NCBI RefSeq assembly: GCF_012932915.1
Contig: NZ_VCQU01000001.1
Span: 682,001-746,000, forward strand
From: Antrihabitans stalactiti
GTDB taxonomy: Bacteria > Actinomycetota > Actinomycetes > Mycobacteriales > Mycobacteriaceae
Direction of reading: 5' to 3'
Length of the DNA: 64,000 nt
Shown in pieces: positions 44,802-54,008 of this stretch. How positions within the stretch are numbered: position 1 is the first letter of the stretch; the number at the start of each line of letters is the position of its first letter. The notes below the pieces were generated by a model. The model was not told the origin of the DNA, ran no database searches, and saw only the letters and a program-made list of their open reading frames with translations. A program made the position numbers and the translations under genes.

Positions 44802-45760
44802 TCGTCACCCTGACCGCAAATCCGAGCATCGATCGGACGGTCGCACTCACCGAAGCTTTGCAACGCGGCGCTCTGCATCGCGCGCAAGCGGCAACCTCGC
44901 ATCCCGGCGGCAAAGGCATCAACGTCAGCCGGGTTGTCAGCGCGGCGGGAGTTCGGTCCGTCGCCGTGCTTCCCGGCAACCTCGAAGATCCGTTGCTGCT
45001 CACACTGACGGAGTTGGGCATCGAGCATCGGCACGTCGACGTTGCTGGGCATGCCCGCACGAACCTCACCATCACCGAACCCGACGGCACCACGACGAAG
45101 ATCAACGAGTCCGGCAACCTACTCGGCGCCGCCGATCTGGCGCGGCTCGAGCGTGTACTCAGCGAGGCTGCGGCAACAGCGCATTGGGTGGTGCTGTCAG
45201 GCTCGCTGCCACCCGGCGCACCCGTAACCTGGTACGCGGACCTGGTCGTGATGCTCGCGCTGAGCCCGGCTCGTATCGCTGTCGATTCGTCCGACGGGCC
45301 ACTCCGCGCCCTTGCGGCCCGCTTTCCGATCTCGGCACCACACCTGCTCAAACCCAATGCGGACGAACTGGCGCAGCTCACGGGCATCGACGCCGACGAA
45401 TTGGAACGCTCTGCCGCACACGGTGATCCAACGTTGGCAGCCAAGGCCGGTCGCACCCTGGTCGATCGGGGAGTCGACACCGTGCTGGCGACGCTCGGAT
45501 CGGCAGGCGCAGTCCTGATCACCTCCAACGGCGCGTGGCACGGCGCTCCCCCGCCGATCACCCCGCGGAGCACCGTCGGCGCCGGCGACTCCTCACTCGC
45601 CGGCTACCTGCTCGCGCACATCGACGGCGACGGACCCGAGGAATGCCTGCGACACGCCATTGCGTACGGCGCCGCAGCCGCTGCGCTGCCCGGAACCGCC
45701 CTGCCAACTCGCCACGACACCGACCCGGCGTCGGTGTCGATCACCCAAATCTTCGGCTGA
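44798..45760 (+). CDS. fruK: 1-phosphofructokinase
   Basis: This 320-residue PfkB-family sugar kinase opens with LTANPSIDRTV, has the substrate loop HPGGKGINVSR and the catalytic-base motif TVGAGDSSLAGYL. In operons with fructose PTS it phosphorylates fructose-1-phosphate to fructose-1,6-bisphosphate. Its ATG overlaps the fruR stop, and the FruA gene starts 32 bases after its own stop. Confidence 0.94.
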   Translation: MIVTLTANPSIDRTVALTEALQRGALHRAQAATSHPGGKGINVSRVVSAAGVRSVAVLPGNLEDPLLLTLTELGIEHRHVDVAGHARTNLTITEPDGTTTKINESGNLLGAADLARLERVLSEAAATAHWVVLSGSLPPGAPVTWYADLVVMLALSPARIAVDSSDGPLRALAARFPISAPHLLKPNADELAQLTGIDADELERSAAHGDPTLAAKAGRTLVDRGVDTVLATLGSAGAVLITSNGAWHGAPPPITPRSTVGAGDSSLAGYLLAHIDGDGPEECLRHAIAYGAAAAALPGTALPTRHDTDPASVSITQIFG

Positions 45761-45792
45761 CGCCCCGATCCGCCGACAAGTAAGGACCCACA

Positions 45793-47793
45793 ATGTCTGC
45801 ACCGACAACTCGACCCGACATCATCACCCCGGACCTCATCGCGCTCGACGCAGATCTGGGCAACTCGAAGGACGCCGTCATCGCCGCGCTTGCGACGCGA
45901 CTTGCCGACGCCGGAAGGGTAACGAGTCCCACCGATCTCGCCGACGACGCGCTCGCGCGTGAGGCGAAGTCGGCAACCGGACTTCCCGGCGGCATCGCGA
46001 TTCCGCACTGCCGCAGCGAATCCGTGACGACGGCGTCGCTCGGCTTCGCCCGGCTGGACCCGAAGGTCGATTTCGGCGCGCCCGACGGTCCGGCGGACCT
46101 CGTGTTCCTCATCGCCGCACCCGAAGGTGCAGGCGCCGAGCACATGAAACTGTTGTCCAAGCTGGCACGAGCCCTCGTCAAGCCCACGTTCGTCGCCGAC
46201 CTGCGGGCCGCCGCGACGCCCGACGCGGTCGTTGCACTCGTCCAAGGCGTGGTCAACCCCGCACCCAAGGCCGCCGTTGCACAGAAGACCGTAGCTCCCA
46301 CGCCAGAACCGTTGTCCGCCAAGCACATCGTCGCAGTGACCGCATGTCCGACGGGCATCGCGCACACCTACATGGCGGCAGACTCGCTCGTCGCGGCAGG
46401 CAAGCGAGCAGACATCACCGTGCACGTGGAAACCCAAGGCTCCAGCGGCAGTACGCCGTTGGCACCCGAGGTCATCGCGTCCGCACAAGCCGTCATCTTC
46501 GCCACCGACGTCGGCGTCAAGGGTAAGGAGCGGTTCGCAGGCCTGCCGGTCGTCGCGTCGGGAGTGAAACGCGCCATCAACGAACCCGACGCGATGATCA
46601 CCGAGGCCCTACGGGCAGGACTCAATCCGTCCGCCGCGAAGGTCGAGGGCGCCGCATCGACCGCTCCTGAAAAGGCCGCCGGATCGATCGGTTGGGGGAC
46701 GCGACTGCGTCAGATTCTGCTCACCGGCGTCAGCTACATGATCCCGTTCGTCGCCGCGGGTGGCCTTCTCATCGCACTCGGCTTCCTGCTCGGTGGCTAC
46801 GAGATCGCCGACAGCGCAAAGCAGATCGTGCTGGACAACTCGCTGACCCAACTACCCGACGGCGGCGTGAAGATCTACCTCGGCGCCGTGTTGTTCCAAC
46901 TCGGCTCGCTGGCGTTCAGCTTCCTCGTACCAGCCCTTGCCGGGTATATCGCCTTCGCGATTGCCGACAGACCAGGTCTCGCACCAGGATTCACTGCGGG
47001 CGCGGTCGCGGTGTTCGTCGGCGCCGGATTCATCGGCGGTCTGGTCGGTGGCATCATCGCCGGATTCACCGCTCTCTGGATCGGCCGGATCGGCGTTCCC
47101 CGCTGGGCCCGCGGCCTCATGCCCGTCGTCGTCATCCCACTGATCGCGACACTGACCGTCGGCACCTTGATGTTCGTCGTACTCGGTAAGCCGTTGGCCG
47201 CCATCACAAGTGGCCTGACGAACTGGCTCAACGGACTGTCAGGCAGCTCGGTGATCCTGCTCGGAATCATCCTCGGCCTCATGATGTGCTTTGACCTCGG
47301 TGGACCGGTCAACAAGGCTGCCTACGCCTTTGCGGTCGCCGGACTGTCCGTCAACGATCCTGCGTCGCTGCGCATCATGGCCGCGGTCATGGCAGCTGGA
47401 ATGGTTCCGCCACTCGCGATGGCTCTGGCGTCGACCGTGCGACCCGGATTGTTCAGCACCGGAGAGCGTGAAAACGGAAAGGCCGCCTGGCTTCTCGGCG
47501 CAGCCTTCATCTCCGAAGGTGCTATCCCGTTCGCTGCAGTCGACCCGCTTCGCGTGATCCCGTCCATGATGATCGGCGGCGCGGTCACCGGCTCGCTGAT
47601 CATGGCCACGGGCACGACACTCAGTGCACCACACGGCGGTATCTTCGTCTTCTTCGCGATCGGCCACGTGGTGTGGTTCGTTGCCTCCCTCGTCGCGGGG
47701 ACTGTCGTCGCAGCGACCTGCGTCGTCATCGCCAAAAAACTCATCCATCGCAAGCCGGTCGAGGCCGAAACCCCCGTCCTCGTCGCCGCATAA
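45793..47793 (+). CDS. fruA: Fructose-specific PTS enzyme IIABC
   Basis: This 666-residue membrane protein has EIIA at residues 10-150 (active His72 in GIAIPHCRS), EIIB at about 178-275 (active Cys185 in TACPTGIAHTYMAAD), and EIIC from about 300 to 655 with 8-10 membrane segments. It imports fructose and phosphorylates it to fructose-1-phosphate. The A-B-C domain order is the usual actinobacterial fructose type. It follows fruK in the operon. Confidence 0.95.
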   Translation: MSAPTTRPDIITPDLIALDADLGNSKDAVIAALATRLADAGRVTSPTDLADDALAREAKSATGLPGGIAIPHCRSESVTTASLGFARLDPKVDFGAPDGPADLVFLIAAPEGAGAEHMKLLSKLARALVKPTFVADLRAAATPDAVVALVQGVVNPAPKAAVAQKTVAPTPEPLSAKHIVAVTACPTGIAHTYMAADSLVAAGKRADITVHVETQGSSGSTPLAPEVIASAQAVIFATDVGVKGKERFAGLPVVASGVKRAINEPDAMITEALRAGLNPSAAKVEGAASTAPEKAAGSIGWGTRLRQILLTGVSYMIPFVAAGGLLIALGFLLGGYEIADSAKQIVLDNSLTQLPDGGVKIYLGAVLFQLGSLAFSFLVPALAGYIAFAIADRPGLAPGFTAGAVAVFVGAGFIGGLVGGIIAGFTALWIGRIGVPRWARGLMPVVVIPLIATLTVGTLMFVVLGKPLAAITSGLTNWLNGLSGSSVILLGIILGLMMCFDLGGPVNKAAYAFAVAGLSVNDPASLRIMAAVMAAGMVPPLAMALASTVRPGLFSTGERENGKAAWLLGAAFISEGAIPFAAVDPLRVIPSMMIGGAVTGSLIMATGTTLSAPHGGIFVFFAIGHVVWFVASLVAGTVVAATCVVIAKKLIHRKPVEAETPVLVAA

Positions 47794-47831
47794 ATCTCAG
47801 CACAACAACCAACAACAATCAGGAGAATGCA

Positions 47832-48101
47832 ATGCCCAGCACCACAGTCGTCGTCGGATCCTCCATCGGCCTGCACGCCCGTCCCGCCGGAATCATCGCC
47901 GACACGGTCAACAACTTCGGCTACGAAGTCACCCTTGCAGTAGTCGGCGCCGACGAAGATGACGAGCCGGTGGACGCCGGTTCAGCGCTCATGATCATGT
48001 CGCTCGGCGCCTCGGTCGGAACCGAAGTCATCGTCAGCAGCGACGATCCCCAGGCGGTCGCAGCCATCGCCGAGCTGGTCGCAGCGGATCTCGACGCCTG
48101 A
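47832..48101 (+). CDS. ptsH: Phosphocarrier HPr
   Basis: This 89-residue HPr has the active site GLHARPA with His15 and a serine at 51 (AGSALMIMSLG) in the position of the regulatory Ser46 seen in Gram-positives. It carries phosphate from enzyme I to enzyme IIA. Start is ATG 47832 with AGGAG. The stop is five bases from the convergent SDR gene. Confidence 0.95.
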   Translation: MPSTTVVVGSSIGLHARPAGIIADTVNNFGYEVTLAVVGADEDDEPVDAGSALMIMSLGASVGTEVIVSSDDPQAVAAIAELVAADLDA

Positions 48102-48106
48102 CGGAC

Positions 48107-48976
48107 CTACCGGCGCTGTGCAATCACGCGAGCTTCGACCTTACGGATGAGTGCATGAACACCCTTGTCGCCCGCCATCTTTTGATCGATGAGGACGTTC
48201 GCAGCGCCACGCAGCAACGAGTACGGCTGCCACGACGCGGGAGCGATAGTGCGAGCTGCTCGCTCGGCAATTCCGTCCGCGATCGACTTCGCTGCCTCGG
48301 CTGCACTGATCCGCTGGCTCAAGGGCCACGGCAGCAACGCGGCGACTTCGCCGACAAGGTCGTCCTCGTCGATGGTGTCGTGGGTCATGGCGGTGTCCAC
48401 GATGCCGAAGTACGCGACACCGGCACTCGCGCCGACGGCAGCAAGCTCGATCCGCAGCGCGCGGCCGAACTGCTCGACCGCCGCCTTGCTGATCATGTAC
48501 GGGGATCCACCCGCACCTGGCGCGAACGCGGCCGCCGACGACACCACAACCACATGACCGTTGTGCTCGATCACCTGCTCCAGAGCCGGACGGACCGTGT
48601 TGAACACACCCGTCAGATTGATGTCGATGACGCGGTCGAAGGCGTCCTCGTCGATGGTCCGCAGGGTTGCAGGGGGCGGTGCGATTCCTGCGTTGGCAAT
48701 GACAACGTCGAGCCTCCCGAAGCGCTCCACGATCTGCGCGACAGCGGCTTTCATGCCTGCCCGGTCGCGCACGTCGGCGGTCAGCGGCAAGGCACGCTCC
48801 CCGAACGCGTCCGCGGCGGCAACGACAGAATCGGTGTCGACATCGACCATCGCGATCGACGCGCCACGGTCGTGCAGCAAGGTCGCCAGCGCAAGCCCGA
48901 TGCCTTGGCCCGCTCCGGTGATCAGGACGACCTTGTCGCGAACGTCGTAGGACGGACTGCTGTTGAACGGAAACAT
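48107..48976 (-). CDS. Short-chain dehydrogenase/reductase
   Basis: This 289-residue classical SDR has the NAD(P) motif TGAGQGIG near residue 20, NAGIAPPP, the catalytic Ser in VVVSSAAAFAPGAGGSPYMISKA and the YxxxK pair in that segment. It is the last gene of the five-gene operon; its ATG shares one base with the stop of the flavin monooxygenase gene (TGATG). It may oxidise the alcohol product or intermediate of the pathway. An SDR beside a MymA-type monooxygenase is also found in the M. tuberculosis mymA operon. Confidence 0.9.
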   Translation of the reverse strand: MFPFNSSPSYDVRDKVVLITGAGQGIGLALATLLHDRGASIAMVDVDTDSVVAAADAFGERALPLTADVRDRAGMKAAVAQIVERFGRLDVVIANAGIAPPPATLRTIDEDAFDRVIDINLTGVFNTVRPALEQVIEHNGHVVVVSSAAAFAPGAGGSPYMISKAAVEQFGRALRIELAAVGASAGVAYFGIVDTAMTHDTIDEDDLVGEVAALLPWPLSQRISAAEAAKSIADGIAERAARTIAPASWQPYSLLRGAANVLIDQKMAGDKGVHALIRKVEARVIAQRR

Positions 48977-50433
48977 CAGACTGCACTCATCTCGTAGGAA
49001 TCGCGATCGAATTTGGCGGTGCGCCTTGCATATTCGAAGCTCCAGCCCGGGTACAGACCGGCATTGCGTCCGTCCGCCGTCCGGTAGTAGGTGGTTGCGC
49101 ACCCGCCCGTCAACCACACGGTGTTCTCGCTGCGATCGTTGACTTCGTCCAGGAATTCTTCCTGAACTTCTCCGCGCACCTCGACGCGGGTGAGTCCTTC
49201 GTCGCGCATCGTTGCCAACGCGTCGACGATGTATGCGATCTGGCATTCGATCATGTAGATCGCGGACTGATTCCCCACGGCGCCGAACGGCCCAAGCGTG
49301 CTGAAAAAGTTCGGAAACCCAGCCATCGCTGTGCCGAGGTAGGACTGCGGCCGCTTGGCAACGAGCTCGCCGATGCTGAGCCCGTCGGTGCCGTGAATCC
49401 GTTCTGCCACCGCAGGCGGAACGACAAACCCGGTGCCGTAGATGATGGTGTCGACCGGATGCTCGACACCGCCTCGCGTGACGATCGAGTGCTCACGGAT
49501 CTCGGCAATCGCGTCGTCGATCACCTCGACGTTCTCCTTTGCCAACGCGGGCAGGTACGAGTCGGAGAAGATCGCGCGCTTGCAGCCGATCATGTAATCC
49601 GGGGTCAGCCGCTTACGCAACGCCGAATCACGGACTTGACGGCGGAGCTGCAGCTTTCCGATGACCTCGAAGGGGTGGCGGAATCGTTTGTCTACAAAGC
49701 CGACCAACCCGAAACCTTCGATGCCGGTGTAGTAGCCGCCGCGCATGGCCTTGCCGATCAGCGGGAGCCGGCGCAGCAACCCACGTTCGATACGCGAGGT
49801 CGTACGGTCCAGCCGCGGAATGATCCACGGCGCGGAGCGCTGAAAGACCAGCAGCCGATCGACGAGCGGCTGGATCTCGGGCACGAATTGCACTGCGGAC
49901 GCGCCGGTTCCGAGTACCGCGACCACCTCCCCCGACAGGTCGTGCTCGTGATTCCAGTGCAGCGAATGGAATGCGGTGCCTGCGAACTTTTCGATGCCCG
50001 GTAAGTCGGGGTAGCGGGCCTCGCCATAGACACCTGCGGCTGAAATCAGGATTCTCGGGTGGAGCTCACCGTTGTTCGTCGTGACGGTCCAGCGCCGCGA
50101 CCGCTCGTCCCATTTCGCCTCCAGGACTTCGGTATCGAAGCGCATGTGCCCGACGACGCCGTTCTTTGCCGCGACCGTGCGCAGGTACTCCAGTATCTCC
50201 GGCTGCTTGCTGTAGGTGCGTGACCAGTCCGGATTCGGCTCGAACGAGTAGCTGTAGAGGTGCGACGGCACATCGCACGCGCATCCGGGATAGGTGTTGT
50301 CGCGCCACGTGCCGCCGAGCTCACTTGCTCGCTCCAGGATGACGAAGTTCTCGAATCCGGCTTCGCGCAGTTTGATACCCAGACCGATGCCGCCGAAGCC
50401 GGCGCCGATGATGGCAACGTCGATGTCGCTCAT
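48976..50433 (-). CDS. Flavin-containing (Baeyer-Villiger-type, MymA/EthA-like) monooxygenase
   Basis: This 485-residue FAD and NADPH-dependent monooxygenase has FAD motif GAGFGGIG (residues 10-17), NADPH motif VLGTGASAVQ, and the fingerprint FAGTAFHSLHW, in which the usual FxGxxxHTxxW reads FHSxxW. The YPGCACDVPSHLYSYSFEP segment is typical of the alkyl-ketone branch. It probably inserts oxygen into a ketone or oxidises a heteroatom. It sits in a tight operon, four bases after the aldehyde dehydrogenase. Confidence 0.9.
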   Translation of the reverse strand: MSDIDVAIIGAGFGGIGLGIKLREAGFENFVILERASELGGTWRDNTYPGCACDVPSHLYSYSFEPNPDWSRTYSKQPEILEYLRTVAAKNGVVGHMRFDTEVLEAKWDERSRRWTVTTNNGELHPRILISAAGVYGEARYPDLPGIEKFAGTAFHSLHWNHEHDLSGEVVAVLGTGASAVQFVPEIQPLVDRLLVFQRSAPWIIPRLDRTTSRIERGLLRRLPLIGKAMRGGYYTGIEGFGLVGFVDKRFRHPFEVIGKLQLRRQVRDSALRKRLTPDYMIGCKRAIFSDSYLPALAKENVEVIDDAIAEIREHSIVTRGGVEHPVDTIIYGTGFVVPPAVAERIHGTDGLSIGELVAKRPQSYLGTAMAGFPNFFSTLGPFGAVGNQSAIYMIECQIAYIVDALATMRDEGLTRVEVRGEVQEEFLDEVNDRSENTVWLTGGCATTYYRTADGRNAGLYPGWSFEYARRTAKFDRDSYEMSAV

Positions 50434-50437
50434 CTTG

Positions 50438-51931
50438 TCAGTTCCTTCCGTGCAGCAGCTTCACAAGCGCTCCTGCTATTGCGTCAGTCCGCTCGGTGCG
50501 GGCAAACGTTGTCAGTGCCAGCGGCGACGGAAACCGTTGCCGCGAGATCGCTTTGGCGTAGGTGAACTCCTTGAGACCTTCCGGTCCGTGCACGCGACCG
50601 AATCCGGACTGGCCGACGCCGCCCAACGGGAGCGACGGGATCGTCGCGTATGCGACGAACGCGTTGATCGCCACGCCACCGACCCGGAGCCGACGAGCGA
50701 TCTCGACTCCGCGTGCGCGCGAAAAGACTGTCGCACCAAGCCCATAGCGGCTTGCGTTGACGCGGTCGATCGCCTCATCCATGTCGGCCACCTTCGCCAC
50801 GGTCAACGTCGGACCGAACGTCTCCTCGGTGACGGCCAGCGAATCCTCCGGCACGTCCACCAGAATTGTGGGTTGAACGAATTGCCGGTCGATCGTGTCG
50901 AGCCCGCCGATCAGAGCACGCCCACCTCGTTCGAGTGCATCCGTGACGTGACGGAGGATGACATCGACTTGCGATGGCATCGTGATCGGGCCGATCTTCG
51001 AACCGTTGTCGGTGCCGGCGCGAATCGCCTTCGCCCGCTTGACGACCTCGGTCACGAATGCGTCGTAGACGGCTTCGTGAACGTACACGCGCTCGACCGC
51101 GAGACAGGTCTGGCCCGCATTCGACAGTCCGCCCCAGACCGCAGCGTCGGCTGCTGCTTCGATGTCGGCGTCCGCATCGACGATCAGCGCATCCTTGCCA
51201 CCGCACTCCATCAGAACCGGCGTCAGGCTCTCCGAACACGCGGCCATGACCTTCTTGCCTGTCGCGGTCGAGCCGGTGAACCCGATCTTGTCGACGCCCG
51301 AACGGCACAGCGCTGCACCGGTTTCCGCACCGCCGGTCACCACCTGCAGCACCGGATGTTCGGGGACCGCTCGCTGGAACGCCGCGACCAGCCACGCGCC
51401 GACCCCAGGAGTGAATTCGCTCGGCTTGAAGACGACGGCGTTACCCGCGGCGAGCGCAAACGACAACGAGCTCAGCGGAGTGAACACCGGATAGTTCCAC
51501 GGGCCGATGACGCCGACGACGCCCAACGGTGGAAACTCCACGCTCGCAGCCTGATTGATGGTCAGCAGACTCGACGGCACCGACCGGGGACCGAGCACCT
51601 TCGCCGCGTTCTTGCCACCCCACGCCAGGTGCTCGAGCGCCATCGCAAGCTCGAGCTTGGCATCCGAGACCGGTTTGCCCATCTCCGAATTGATCAGCTC
51701 CACCAGTTCGTCTGTGCCGCGGACTATTTCGCTGCGCCACCTCGCCAGACCCTTCGCTCGCTGTGCGAACGACAGCCCCGCCCACCACACCGCAGCTGAG
51801 CGTGCGCGTTCGACGGTCGCGGCGACGTCATCGGCTGTGTGGGACGGAAACGTCCCCACCACAGCACCGGTAGCGGGGCTGAGCACGTCGAAGGTCAGAG
51901 AGTCGGCGGTGAAAGCAATCGTTTCCGTCAC
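50438..51931 (-). CDS. Aldehyde dehydrogenase
   Basis: This 497-residue NAD(P)-dependent dehydrogenase has the general base Glu in LMECGGKDALI and nucleophile Cys in NAGQTCLAVERVYV. It also has the FTGSTATGKKV coenzyme motif and a late EETFGPTLTV. It would oxidise an aldehyde released by the oxygenase steps to the acid. It is nine bases downstream of the reductase gene and four upstream of the monooxygenase gene. Confidence 0.93.
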   Translation of the reverse strand: MTETIAFTADSLTFDVLSPATGAVVGTFPSHTADDVAATVERARSAAVWWAGLSFAQRAKGLARWRSEIVRGTDELVELINSEMGKPVSDAKLELAMALEHLAWGGKNAAKVLGPRSVPSSLLTINQAASVEFPPLGVVGVIGPWNYPVFTPLSSLSFALAAGNAVVFKPSEFTPGVGAWLVAAFQRAVPEHPVLQVVTGGAETGAALCRSGVDKIGFTGSTATGKKVMAACSESLTPVLMECGGKDALIVDADADIEAAADAAVWGGLSNAGQTCLAVERVYVHEAVYDAFVTEVVKRAKAIRAGTDNGSKIGPITMPSQVDVILRHVTDALERGGRALIGGLDTIDRQFVQPTILVDVPEDSLAVTEETFGPTLTVAKVADMDEAIDRVNASRYGLGATVFSRARGVEIARRLRVGGVAINAFVAYATIPSLPLGGVGQSGFGRVHGPEGLKEFTYAKAISRQRFPSPLALTTFARTERTDAIAGALVKLLHGRN

Positions 51932-51940
51932 GAGGTTCCT

Positions 51941-53038
51941 TTACAGATCGAGGACGAGGGGCCCGCCGTCGGAGCGGGAAACGCAGATGAGCATCGAGTC
52001 GTCGCGTTCGGACTCGAGCAGTTTGTTGTCACGGTGGTCGACTCCCCCGGTGAGCACGCCGACCTTGCATGTGCCGCAGTAGCCCTGCTGGCAGGAGTAG
52101 GTCACCGCGGGGACTTGGCGACGGATTGCGGCAAGCGCCGACTCGTCCGCGCCCACAGCGACGGTGATTCCGGTGCGCAGCAGTTGCACGTCGAAGGGTG
52201 TACCCCCGACAACGGGTGGAGCCGAAAACCGTTCGGTGTGCATCGATCCCGTGGAATCCAGGGTCGACATCAGCCGGCGCGCGGCGTTCAGCACGGGCGG
52301 CGGTCCGCAGACGTAGGTGGCACCGCCCGGCTGCGCCCGGCTGAGCAGATCGCCGATGTCGGGCAACCCGACCTCGTCGTCGGGCCGAATCTCGACAACA
52401 CCATTGGCGCAACGCACCAGTTCGGTGAGAAACGGCATGGACTCACGTGTTCGCCCGAGATACACCAGCTGCCATGGCACTTCACGTGCGTTGGCAGCCT
52501 TCACCATCGGTAGGATCGGCGTGATGCCGATTCCGCCTGCGATGAAGAGATAGGAGTCCGCTTCGACCATGCGGAAGGCGTTGCGCGGTCCGCGGACATG
52601 CAGCGTGTCACCGGCTTTCAGCGCCTGGTGAATCTCCCGAGAACCTCCACCGCCGTCGCGGATCAGCCGGACTGCGATACGGAAATGCTTGCGGTCGTGC
52701 GGATTCCCACACAGCGAGTACTGACGCTGCCGACCTGACGGCAGAAATATGTCGATGTGCGAGCCCGGACTCCATACCGGTAGATCGGCGCCATCGGGGG
52801 CTGCCAGTGCCAGGCTCACCACATCGTCGGCTTCGACCTTCACTCGTTCTACGACGAGATCCATGTCGAAGTCGTTATGCCGCAGCTTGTTCGAGCGGGC
52901 GAGAAACGGCGAGAGCCTGCTGTCGGCAACAAGACGCCGGTAGCCGCCTACCGCTGCGGCGACAAGCTTGAGGCCCGGTCCAACGGTGCCTTCGCGCGGC
53001 GGTGGGAGTTTCGTTGCGCCGCGGATCAATCCGCTCAC
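51941..53038 (-). CDS. Phthalate dioxygenase reductase-type flavin/2Fe-2S oxidoreductase
   Basis: This 365-residue electron-transfer protein has an N-terminal extension of about 45 residues, a flavin-binding barrel (RQYSLCG, the FMN-type RxYS signature), an NAD domain (FIAGGIGITPILPM, YVCGPPPVL) and a C-terminal plant-type 2Fe-2S ferredoxin domain (CQQGYCGTCKVG with a later CVSRSDG). PDR-type reductases feed electrons from NADH to an oxygenase. Its GTG start overlaps the stop of the upstream ferritin-like gene in a GTGA junction, which argues that the two proteins work together. Confidence 0.9.
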   Translation of the reverse strand: MSGLIRGATKLPPPREGTVGPGLKLVAAAVGGYRRLVADSRLSPFLARSNKLRHNDFDMDLVVERVKVEADDVVSLALAAPDGADLPVWSPGSHIDIFLPSGRQRQYSLCGNPHDRKHFRIAVRLIRDGGGGSREIHQALKAGDTLHVRGPRNAFRMVEADSYLFIAGGIGITPILPMVKAANAREVPWQLVYLGRTRESMPFLTELVRCANGVVEIRPDDEVGLPDIGDLLSRAQPGGATYVCGPPPVLNAARRLMSTLDSTGSMHTERFSAPPVVGGTPFDVQLLRTGITVAVGADESALAAIRRQVPAVTYSCQQGYCGTCKVGVLTGGVDHRDNKLLESERDDSMLICVSRSDGGPLVLDL

Positions 53039-53925
53039 TGCGCGTCGGCATTCGCCGCGGGCGAGGTCGCAAGATACCGCAATGCCTGATCCAGACTTCC
53101 CATCGACGAAGGATGAAACCCTGGCCGCAGGTACACCGGAATCTCGGTGAGGAAGTGCAGACCCGTAGGGATGAGCCCTCGAGCGGCCGCGCTGACGAAC
53201 TGCACCGGCCAGGGCTTTCCCTTGGGTGACGGATCGTGGCGCATCATGTACGTCACGCTGTAGGCGGTCAGCGCGGCGAGTGTGCCGCTGGCGAGAATTG
53301 CGGTCCGGGCACGGCGGGCAAAGCTGCCGTCGACGTGCTGATAGACGTCGTAGACGACGCTGCGGTGCTCGACTTCTTCGGCACCGTGCCAGCGGAGCAG
53401 GTCGAGCATCATCGGATGCATGCCGGCCTCGTCGAGTTCGTCGGCATCGAGGAGCCACTGGCCGACGATCGCGGTGTAATGCTCCAAGGCGGCGAACAAG
53501 CCCAGCCGCTCTTTCAGCCACAACTTCTTCGCGCGACCGCCGAGGCCGTGATCGACGAGGATTCTGTCGATCAAGTAGTTCACGCGATCGATCATCGGAT
53601 CGACGTCGAGGCCCTGCTCGATGAGGTGGCGACGGACTGCCTCGTGAGACGACGCGTGCATGGCTTCTTGACCGATGAAGCCGACAGCCTCCTCGCGCAG
53701 ACGCTCGTCCTCGATGTAAGGCAGCGCATCCGCGAGCGCGCCGGCCATCGCACGCTCGCCTTCGGGGAGCACGAGGTGCATGAAGTTCCAGATCTGGGTG
53801 ACCAGCGGTTCGCCGGGCACGTACTGGAGCGGAACGCCCGACCAATCGAATACGACGTTGCGCGCATTGATGGCATGCGCTTCGTCAAACCTAGGCTGCG
53901 CCGTTGCAGTCCGTTTCGTTGTCAT
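53035..53925 (-). CDS. PF10118 ('metal-dependent hydrolase') ferritin-like protein, candidate di-iron oxygenase
   Basis: This 296-residue protein belongs to the family annotated as predicted metal-dependent hydrolases (PF10118/COG3687). Counting from ATG 53925, it has candidate metal ligands Glu57, Glu87, His90, Glu148, Glu184 and His187. Two of them form ExxH motifs (QEAMH at 86-90 and EVEH at 184-187) on separate helices, the pattern of ferritin-like di-iron carboxylate enzymes. The first gene of the operon, it is co-translated with a dedicated reductase (GTGA overlap), so an oxygenase role is more plausible to me than hydrolysis. No direct proof exists here. A longer start at 53940 is possible. 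The tail has two hydrophobic stretches. Confidence 0.8.
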   Translation of the reverse strand: MTTKRTATAQPRFDEAHAINARNVVFDWSGVPLQYVPGEPLVTQIWNFMHLVLPEGERAMAGALADALPYIEDERLREEAVGFIGQEAMHASSHEAVRRHLIEQGLDVDPMIDRVNYLIDRILVDHGLGGRAKKLWLKERLGLFAALEHYTAIVGQWLLDADELDEAGMHPMMLDLLRWHGAEEVEHRSVVYDVYQHVDGSFARRARTAILASGTLAALTAYSVTYMMRHDPSPKGKPWPVQFVSAAARGLIPTGLHFLTEIPVYLRPGFHPSSMGSLDQALRYLATSPAANADAQ

Positions 53926-53940
53926 GTTCCGACCGTACAC

Positions 53941-53959
53941 TGTTACATATTATATGACA
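53941..53959. promoter_or_regulatory. AT-rich imperfect palindrome between the operon and its TetR gene
   Basis: TGTTACATAT, one base, then ATATGACA form an imperfect inverted repeat about 16 bases before the ferritin-like gene start and 50 before the divergent TetR gene. It is the only clear symmetry and the most AT-rich spot in this intergenic region, so it is a candidate TetR operator. Confidence 0.45.
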
Positions 53960-54008
53960 ATGTTGCATCTACATCGGTCGGGATGACGTTTCTTGATACC
54001 GTCGCCAC

